Source: a bacterium
GTDB lineage: Bacteria; Bdellovibrionota; FAC87; UBA2466
Direction of reading: 5' to 3'
DNA: 7,382 nt
Assembly (NCBI GenBank): GCA_019750655.1
Contig: JAIEOG010000322.1
Span: forward strand, 1 to 7,382
This document shows positions 1 to 4,932 of the stretch, in pieces. Position 1 is the first letter of the stretch. Every line of letters begins with the position of its first letter. The notes under the pieces were generated by a model. It was not told the DNA's origin, made no database searches, and saw nothing but the letters and a program-made list of their open reading frames with translations. The position numbers and the translations under genes are program-made.

Positions 1-105
1 GTATTTTTGGACATTATCATTTGTTCATGGATGAAGAAGTAAATGGAAAGAGATTTATATGTCCTAGCTCTGTAGGAATGACCTTTAATGGAGATCCGAC
101 ACACA
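1..105 (+). other. AT-rich fragment resembling a metallophosphoesterase C-terminus
   Basis: Translated from base 3, this stretch reads IFGHYHLF, then NGKRFICPSSVGM, then NGDP. This is the arrangement of the last metal-binding GH-x-H motif and the NPGSVG-like loop near the C-terminus of YfcE/calcineurin-like phosphoesterases. Hand counting gives 35 G+C in bases 1-100, against 56 in 101-200 and 61 in 201-300. The phosphoesterase likeness fades at about bases 95-130, where the composition also changes, yet the frame stays open. Either a small foreign piece is joined to the CxxCH gene, or the end of the assembled sequence is chimeric. The family call rests on motif reading alone. Confidence 0.5.
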
Positions 106-989
106 AAGGCTTCAGCAAAGTGGAAACACTGCGCCTTAACAAAGAACGGCGCAGGCTCATCGCCGCGGAGCTGGTATTCCCGGCAGAAAGCCATCAGCCA
201 GCGATGCGCAACTCTGGCCGGCGCCCGTACGCCACGGTCGATAACCCGTCTTCCTGCGTGGGTTGCCATTCGATTGATCGATTTTCTGGGCGAATACCAT
301 CGGATGACTTAGTAGCTTTCGTCGATATTTATGGTTACTGGCCGGGGTGGTTCGGCTCCGTGCATGATTTTGCGCCTAGTGGCAGCCTCGAAGCCCGAGC
401 GATTGAGAGTTTTGGAAACCGCTTCCAACAGCTCCCTCGTTACCGCCATCTCGTAACGGCTCACCCCTTGCGGACCGATTTGCTCGTTCACCAGCGCAAT
501 GCAAATGCCACTGTGGGTCTTTACCGGCAAAACTACGAGTTAATGGCGCGGCGAATAGAAGAAGCGCCGGGTTTCGAGGAACACAAACACGCGATTCTAG
601 CCGCCCTATCGGGCACAGAAAATCTCGAAGTCTATTACCCTTCCAGCCGGCAAACCTATTCACACTTCCTGGAACTGACGACGAGGGAATTCGAAGATCA
701 CTACGAGACCCTCTACACACTAGGCAAAACACATGACCCGGGCGCCAACATACCTAAGGGCCGGGAAATTTCCCTGATAGATCCGCCGCCCCCGCTCTTC
801 GCCGATCACCGTGTCGCGAGACTTCGGTATGTTCTCGAAGGCCAGATGGGTGTTTCGATGCAAGGGTGGGGATTGAATTTTGATCCCAACCGCGTTTTCA
901 AAGATGGGGACAAAGAGTTCGGAGGGCTGCTGAAGGCTTTGACCCCTACTGAAGCTCGGATGGAGTGCCTTTCGCACCTTCTCCACTGA
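1..989 (+). CDS. CxxCH-motif protein with WPG region, 5' partial and possibly chimeric
   Basis: The reading frame is open from base 3 with no stop before the window edge, so the 5' end is missing or artificial; TTG at 21 and ATG at 27 are only internal start candidates. Counting from TTG 21, the body has a haem-c-type CVGCH at residues 79-83 (bases 255-269). It is followed by a WPGWFGS segment (about 107-113), an acidic/aromatic stretch and a PRYRHL motif (139-144). This order (CxxCH, WPG-YGS, then RYR-L) resembles uncharacterised exported proteins I associate with Bdellovibrionota and relatives; that is a recollection. A single CxxCH suggests covalent haem, but no distal Met is assignable and no signal peptide is visible because the N-terminus is replaced or missing. 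The first ~30 residues look like a different family (see the separate entry). The stop is TGA 987-989, and the 3' end overlaps the convergent YbjN-like gene. Function unknown. Confidence 0.65.
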   Translation, partial: IFGHYHLFMDEEVNGKRFICPSSVGMTFNGDPTHKGFSKVETLRLNKERRRLIAAELVFPAESHQPAMRNSGRRPYATVDNPSSCVGCHSIDRFSGRIPSDDLVAFVDIYGYWPGWFGSVHDFAPSGSLEARAIESFGNRFQQLPRYRHLVTAHPLRTDLLVHQRNANATVGLYRQNYELMARRIEEAPGFEEHKHAILAALSGTENLEVYYPSSRQTYSHFLELTTREFEDHYETLYTLGKTHDPGANIPKGREISLIDPPPPLFADHRVARLRYVLEGQMGVSMQGWGLNFDPNRVFKDGDKEFGGLLKALTPTEARMECLSHLLH

Positions 990-1428
990 AAAAGCGCTCG
1001 AAGGCTTGTTCCGCCGTTTCCTCGGTTTCTACAAGCGATACCAGACACGGGAAAAGCCGGGCCGTCGTCACAAGATGGCTGAAGAAAATATCGCCAAACT
1101 GCACGGCGTTGAAAGGCTTGCTCCAGAGCAAGTGCTTGCCGACGGAAAACACGCGGCCCGATTCATCTAAATGGAAGCGAACGTTCCAGAGGCTTTGACC
1201 GTGGACGAGGTTTAGAAGCTCGCACACAACGCCCCACTTTTCTTCCGGAACAGCGTCGGGGAGTGCGGTGAGCAGGGTTGCCCCCGCTCCATCTTCATCG
1301 ATCGTGACAACCGTTTGGAGGAGCGGGGCAAAATTCCCTTCGGTGGAATGGACAAAATCGTCGCCGTCTTGCTCGACGGCTAGGCCCATTTCCTCAAAAG
1401 TCTTCAGCAGCGTTTCTTTGGAAAGCAT
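946..1428 (-). CDS. YbjN-like domain protein (putative sensory transduction regulator family)
   Basis: This is a 160-residue acidic protein with no signal peptide or membrane segment, so probably cytoplasmic. The N-terminus (residues 1-30) is a short helix followed by a strand in which a GLAVEQDGDDFV pattern is visible. Alternating strands and helices follow to an ETEETAEQAFERFF helix (about 134-147). Overall this resembles the YbjN family (chaperone-like fold related to type III secretion chaperones). Family members are linked to stress tolerance or regulation in enterics, but the exact activity is unknown. ATG 1426-1428 is the start; its Shine-Dalgarno match is weak. The stop is TAG 946-948. 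The last ~14 residues (Gly/Ser/Glu-rich) lie in the 44-base overlap with the convergent + strand gene, consistent with a dispensable tail. It begins 42 bases downstream of the DUF4189 gene on the same strand, so it may be the last gene of a longer transcript. Confidence 0.65.
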   Translation of the reverse strand: MLSKETLLKTFEEMGLAVEQDGDDFVHSTEGNFAPLLQTVVTIDEDGAGATLLTALPDAVPEEKWGVVCELLNLVHGQSLWNVRFHLDESGRVFSVGKHLLWSKPFNAVQFGDIFFSHLVTTARLFPCLVSLVETEETAEQAFERFFSGEGAKGTPSELQ

Positions 1429-1470
1429 AGGCGCCCAAACTAAACGCTGCTTACCTGACTACGCAAGCTT

Positions 1471-1890
1471 TTAGGGACTACAGGCCCAGGCACGCATTTT
1501 ACACGAGCCTTTTGTACGCAGCCCGCACTGAACGACGGCTTGCTGTTGCGCCGTGTACGCATCTGCGGCCCACGCCCACCCGTAGATGGCTGGGTTTTCG
1601 GTATCGGCTGCCACCGATCCGCACGCGCCTGCGAACCATACCACCGGCCGGCAATCGGGAAGATTGCAACGGAAAACGGACTGGTTCAGCGCCTGCGATG
1701 CTGCATAATGGTTGTAGCTGAAACCATAGATTCCGGTCGAAGGTGAATACGCGATCGATCCGTACGTGTGCATCGGATAGTAACTTTGGTAACCCCAATA
1801 CCCATAGCTGCCGGGAAACCAAGCGCCCCCCCATTCCCCAAACGAAACACTGGAAAATAATACAGCCATGCAAAACAGTAATTTTTTCAT
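1471..1890 (-). CDS. Secreted DUF4189 domain protein
   Basis: This 139-residue protein has a clear Sec signal peptide: MKK, a hydrophobic core to about residue 16, and cleavage probably near SFG/E at 18-19. The mature N-terminus is rich in Tyr, Trp and Gly. The remainder matches the DUF4189 pattern: an IAYSPSTGIYGFSYN strand pair (46-60), an AsxAL helix, then regularly spaced cysteines. The mature chain has six cysteines (C75, C80, C90, C122, C130, C137), typical of a disulfide-stabilised extracytoplasmic domain repeated about twice. The reading frame runs open upstream to base 2049, but the ATG at 1888-1890 is chosen because it gives a signal peptide and has a strong ribosome site. It lies 76 bases after the outer-membrane protein gene, on the same strand. 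Its six cysteines make it a plausible client of the redoxins encoded upstream. The biochemical role of DUF4189 is unknown to me. Confidence 0.75.
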   Translation of the reverse strand: MKKLLFCMAVLFSSVSFGEWGGAWFPGSYGYWGYQSYYPMHTYGSIAYSPSTGIYGFSYNHYAASQALNQSVFRCNLPDCRPVVWFAGACGSVAADTENPAIYGWAWAADAYTAQQQAVVQCGLRTKGSCKMRAWACSP

Positions 1891-1894
1891 AGTG

Positions 1895-1900
1895 CCCTCC
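1895..1900 (-). promoter_or_regulatory. Strong ribosome binding site of the DUF4189 gene
   Basis: The - strand reads GGAGGG followed by CACT and ATG. This near-complete Shine-Dalgarno sequence, 4 bases from the start, is the best in the window and settles the start at 1890 over the longer open frame that runs into the outer-membrane protein gene. Confidence 0.7.
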
Positions 1901-1966
1901 GCCAGGGATGATAACAACGAGTCCCCTGTAAACGCAGCCGCCGTGCGGCAAACCGAAGAACGCAAA

Positions 1967-3421
1967 TCAGAGCGTGAGTGTAGATTCGAGAAGAAACCCG
2001 GAGTACGCCGGAACGAGTCGGCAAATTCCACCGGAGCATTGCGGGCCACCCGAAGTGGATCCGACGGAAGCGCGCGTGGAGAATCCGTCGTACTTTACGA
2101 GCGTACCGACGTTCGCGAAGTGCTGGCCGGAAGCTACGGGATACGACGGAACAAATTCGTAGCCCGCCGTTAAACTCCAGTGCGAAGAAAACGTGTAACC
2201 AAAATCAACGAAGTTTCTGTCGTCGAGAGTGACGAGCCCATTGAAGTTGTTGTGGCGGTATAGTTTCCGCACGCCGAACTCGAAGGCCTGCCCCTGCCAT
2301 GTTGGCAGTTTCGTTTTGATGTCGCCATGGATCAGGTCTTCTTGCGCGGCAATCCAGCGATAACCCGCACGCGCTTCGAACGCCGCTGGCCCCAGTTTCC
2401 ACTTCCCTGAAACCACCGCATGGCCGATGTCTGAGTGGGCGATGCGGTCGTGGCCGAAAAGAAGCGATGTGCGGACCATTTCGTAAACGCCCAAGCGACG
2501 CTCTGCCCAGAAGCGTCCGGCGGTGACGTTATTGAAATTGAGCGTCGTCACGACGTCTTCTTCGAGCGTCGGAGGGCGTTGGAAGTCGTAAAAATAATCG
2601 CCGTAGTCTTTGCCTTCGAGTTTGAGTTTCCAAGCGCCCGGAGAATAAATCAGCGAGGCGTACGAGCCGCGCCCATAAGTGGTGCTGAGAGTGGTCGAGC
2701 CCAAGGGCTCCCGGGCTAAGAAATTGCTCTCGGCGTAAAGATCCCAGCCCGGCGCGAACTGCTCGAGGGAGAAATTGGCTCCCGCCGTGTGCCAGCGTTT
2801 GTCGAAATCGGGATCCTCGTTCCGCCGATTCATCGTCAGCAAGTAATGGCCACCGAGTGCAGCGCCATTCCATTTGCGCTTCACCGCGCCCCCTGCAAGC
2901 CAGAGCGTGCGGCCCACAAAAGTGCTCTGCATCGGGTTAATGGCGACTGGGTTCGCAATAGCGAGCGCGCGCCCACCAAACACCTGGGCGTCCCAACCGT
3001 CGGGCGAGAATTTCACATACCCACCCTCGAGGGTGTTATCCAGGCCCAAGACAGGATCCCGGAAAAGTGAGAGGGCGATGCCCCGGCCCAATTCTAGGTG
3101 GCTATCGCCGGCGACAAGCTTCCAATGCTCGGTTTCAAAGGAAAGCGTCTTTTTTTCTAGAGTGACGGGCCGATCTAAGCCGTCGTTCGTCGATACAGCG
3201 AATCGGTGCGTAGTAAGCACCTGCGCCGTGAAGCGTCCTGCATCCCCGCGCAGATCCATCTCGCTTAAGAAACGGTAGGGTTTTGGAGGCTCTCCCAGAA
3301 ACTGGGCATTCGTGAAAAGAGAGTGGTTGGAAACCGTGAGTGAGCTACTCGGGACATCGAGCTCTATCCCCTCGCCGTGAGCGAGGGCCGTAACTAGGCA
3401 AAAGCCCCAGAGCCACTTCAC
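1967..3421 (-). CDS. Outer-membrane beta-barrel protein with C-terminal cysteine pair, redoxin-linked
   Basis: The product is 484 residues long. A short signal peptide (MKWLWGFCLVTALA, cleavage near residues 14-17) precedes a chain of alternating polar/hydrophobic, aromatic-rich strands separated by Gly/Asp/Asn turns. This is typical of an outer-membrane beta-barrel, and the chain ends in an amphipathic strand FLLESTLTL. Near the N-terminus is LELGRGIALSLFRDPVLG (109-126). I associate a similar motif with outer-membrane proteins encoded beside thioredoxin-like proteins in deltaproteobacteria-type genomes (possibly the DUF6029 group; unverified). The mature protein has only two cysteines, C462 and C467, in QCSGGICR (bases 2021-2038), followed by VPAYSG and the last strand. 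The start is GTG 3419-3421, overlapping the stop of the TlpA-type gene by 4 bases (GTGA), with a weak AAGG upstream, so translation is probably coupled. The stop is TGA 1967-1969. A barrel is well supported; transport or redox function is not known. Confidence 0.75.
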   Translation of the reverse strand: MKWLWGFCLVTALAHGEGIELDVPSSSLTVSNHSLFTNAQFLGEPPKPYRFLSEMDLRGDAGRFTAQVLTTHRFAVSTNDGLDRPVTLEKKTLSFETEHWKLVAGDSHLELGRGIALSLFRDPVLGLDNTLEGGYVKFSPDGWDAQVFGGRALAIANPVAINPMQSTFVGRTLWLAGGAVKRKWNGAALGGHYLLTMNRRNEDPDFDKRWHTAGANFSLEQFAPGWDLYAESNFLAREPLGSTTLSTTYGRGSYASLIYSPGAWKLKLEGKDYGDYFYDFQRPPTLEEDVVTTLNFNNVTAGRFWAERRLGVYEMVRTSLLFGHDRIAHSDIGHAVVSGKWKLGPAAFEARAGYRWIAAQEDLIHGDIKTKLPTWQGQAFEFGVRKLYRHNNFNGLVTLDDRNFVDFGYTFSSHWSLTAGYEFVPSYPVASGQHFANVGTLVKYDGFSTRASVGSTSGGPQCSGGICRLVPAYSGFLLESTLTL

Positions 3422-3951
3422 GACTTGGCCTTAGTCGGAGTGGGAGCTTTGGCTTCTTTCGGGGCTTCGGGCTTTTTGCCCAAACCCGCCTTTTTCGCAT
3501 GTTCGGCGATCTTGCCGAACATCGAGTCGTGGTAACCGCTAAAACGATCCAGAATCTCACGCTTGGAGTCCAAGACTACCGAGAAGGGGATGGAGCCTTC
3601 TTTATGGAACTTGCGCAGGATTTCCATTTGGCCATCCATCAACACCGGAAAGGGGATATCCATCTGGCGAACCGTAGCTCCGACCTCGCTGCGTTGTTCG
3701 GTGTCGACGTTCACTGTCAGCACCGTCAGCGGGAAATCCGGGTGGGCTTTTAAGTAGTCCCGTACATGTGTGAGCTCGTCCATGCAGGGCAAGCACCACG
3801 TCGCCCAGAAAGAAACTAAGAGTAATTTATCTGGTTGCAGAAACTTTTCGACGGAGGCAGTGCTTCCGCCCAGGATCTCACCCCGAAAGTTAGGGGCCAC
3901 CGCGCCCCACGCAGAGGCGGAAAGTACTAATGCGAAAACCAGGTGCTTCAT
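3418..3951 (-). CDS. TlpA/ResA-like periplasmic thiol-disulfide oxidoreductase
   Basis: This 177-residue protein has a signal peptide (MKHLVFALVLSASAWGA, cleavage near AWGA/VAP). A single thioredoxin fold follows: FWATWCLPCMDEL carries the active site W52-C53-L-P-C56 (bases 3784-3795), and SIPFSVVLD carries the cis-proline P122. The WCxPC form and the preceding LLLVSFWAT strand are typical of TlpA/ResA/CcmG reductases, which keep exported cysteines reduced using electrons from a DsbD/CcdA-type membrane donor; no such donor is encoded here. Unusual for the family is a Lys/Pro/Ala-rich tail from about residue 158 to the end, with no hydrophobic anchor. The gene is tightly coupled on both sides: its ATG 3949-3951 overlaps the stop of the upstream lipoprotein gene as ATGA, and its own stop overlaps the GTG of the beta-barrel gene. 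It probably acts on one or both neighbours. Confidence 0.85.
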   Translation of the reverse strand: MKHLVFALVLSASAWGAVAPNFRGEILGGSTASVEKFLQPDKLLLVSFWATWCLPCMDELTHVRDYLKAHPDFPLTVLTVNVDTEQRSEVGATVRQMDIPFPVLMDGQMEILRKFHKEGSIPFSVVLDSKREILDRFSGYHDSMFGKIAEHAKKAGLGKKPEAPKEAKAPTPTKAKS

Positions 3952-4835
3952 GGGATAGACCGTACCGCAAAATCGATGATTTCGGCAGGGACGAAGTTCG
4001 TGGCGCCCGCGCGGTAGGAATGCAGAATATTACCCGAGGGATCTAAGACAGCGGCTCCCGGCAAGACTAAATCGCCGCCGACGTACTTCTTAAAATTCTT
4101 CCAACGCCAAGGATCTGCAAAGGCCGTCGCGTCCAGGCGCAAGGCATTGCGGTACTCCAGTGCAACTGCCTCGGTGGGTGCGGCAGCTGGGGAAGTCGCT
4201 GTGGTTACATAGAGCATGGTACGCAAGCCCGCGCGCTGGCGCGGAGAACGTTTCGCAATCTCTTGCTCAATGGCGGGCAGGTCTTGCTTGCACTCGGAAC
4301 ACCACGGCGCTCCAAACAGAATGACCGTGATGCGATTGCGCAGAATCTGGGCTGCCTCGCCCACGGCCAAGCTCCAATCGTCCAAAGCCCCTAGCGGGCT
4401 AGAGAGAGCCGCCCCCGAGCGTTCTAGAAGAACGACAGAGGGGAAACTTCCCTGGCCCACATACTTTTTAAATTCTCCTGTATCCACAACGGCCGGAATA
4501 TTCAGCCCCGCCGTTTGCAGATAAGCATCCGCCGCCGCTTGGCTATCGGCCCCAGAAACGTAAAGCCGGACATCCAATTCCTCACGCTCGGCCGGCGACA
4601 AGGCCGCCAAAGTGTCCGAAAGCTGTGTCAGTGGGGAATCCGTTACCGGAGTGGAAACCGAGGAGAAGACTCCCAAAGTCAGAGGTTTAGTAGAAATCTG
4701 CGGGTCGGGTTGGTTTTGCAGGACCGTTTGCTTACCGCAAGCGAGCACTACCAGAGCCGTGATGACAAAAGCGTTCCAGGCGTAGAAGAAGATCGCCCGT
4801 TTCAATGCTTGTTTACGTACCTTGCGCCGCCCCAT
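3948..4835 (-). CDS. Predicted lipoprotein with tandem thioredoxin-like domains, first domain lacking CxxC
   Basis: Counting from ATG 4833-4835 gives 295 residues. Other in-frame starts are ATG 4842-4844 and TTG 4869-4871, and none has a convincing ribosome site. A basic N-terminus (MGRRKVRKQALKR) and a hydrophobic stretch end in LVVLAC, a lipobox with C33. Residues 51-144 and 169-273 align as a duplication: SPAEREELDVRLYVS against SPRQRAGLRTMLYVT, and FKKYVG occurring in both before a proline-containing strand. The second domain has FGAPWCSEC with C179 and C182 (bases 4290-4301) and is probably a working thiol oxidoreductase. In the first domain the same positions are T62 and T65 (STPVT, bases 4641-4652), so it cannot form that disulfide. 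Only three cysteines occur in the whole protein. Lipid anchoring to an envelope membrane is predicted. It is the first gene of the coupled run into the TlpA-type gene and the beta-barrel gene. Assignment to the thioredoxin-like fold is firm for the second domain and reasonable for the first. Confidence 0.8.
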   Translation of the reverse strand: MGRRKVRKQALKRAIFFYAWNAFVITALVVLACGKQTVLQNQPDPQISTKPLTLGVFSSVSTPVTDSPLTQLSDTLAALSPAEREELDVRLYVSGADSQAAADAYLQTAGLNIPAVVDTGEFKKYVGQGSFPSVVLLERSGAALSSPLGALDDWSLAVGEAAQILRNRITVILFGAPWCSECKQDLPAIEQEIAKRSPRQRAGLRTMLYVTTATSPAAAPTEAVALEYRNALRLDATAFADPWRWKNFKKYVGGDLVLPGAAVLDPSGNILHSYRAGATNFVPAEIIDFAVRSIP

Positions 4836-4904
4836 GAACCCCATCTTAGTGGACAGCAGGGCCAAGCCCAAAGCGGCTTGCGCGGCGTTTCTTAATAGTT
4901 GTTA

Positions 4905-4923
4905 GCGGCTGTTAGCGAGCCGC
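4905..4923 (-). terminator. Hairpin after the FHA-TPR gene, no U-tract
   Basis: A perfect 6-base stem (GCGGCT/AGCCGC) with a 7-base loop lies about 9 bases past the FHA-TPR stop. On the - strand it is followed by TAACAACTATTAAG rather than a run of T, so it is not a canonical intrinsic terminator. It could slow transcription or protect the 3' end of the message. It sits in the short gap ahead of the lipoprotein gene, where the transcript might be divided. Confidence 0.3.
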
Positions 4924-4932
4924 GGCGTGGAA

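Noticed and set aside
1908..1913. TATCAT as a -10 box for the DUF4189 gene
   Set aside because: No acceptable -35 box lies 16-18 bases upstream (TTTACA is only 13 away), and transcription would start almost on the ribosome site.
1938..1950. GCCGC/GCGGC hairpin between the barrel and DUF4189 genes as a terminator
   Set aside because: The stem is only 5 bases with a 3-base loop and no T-run on either strand.
1891..2049. N-terminal extension of the DUF4189 frame by 53 residues
   Set aside because: The extension overlaps the 3' end of the beta-barrel gene, would bury the signal peptide, and ignores the strong ribosome site ahead of ATG 1890.
3599..3799. Out-of-frame open frames on both strands over the TlpA-type gene
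   Set aside because: They are shadows of a frame that shows a full thioredoxin active site and cis-proline.
4901..4920. Tandem direct repeat GTTAGCGGCT / GTTAGCGAGC as an operator or array
   Set aside because: There are only two copies of 10 bases with mismatches, no spacer pattern, and the hairpin explains part of the similarity.
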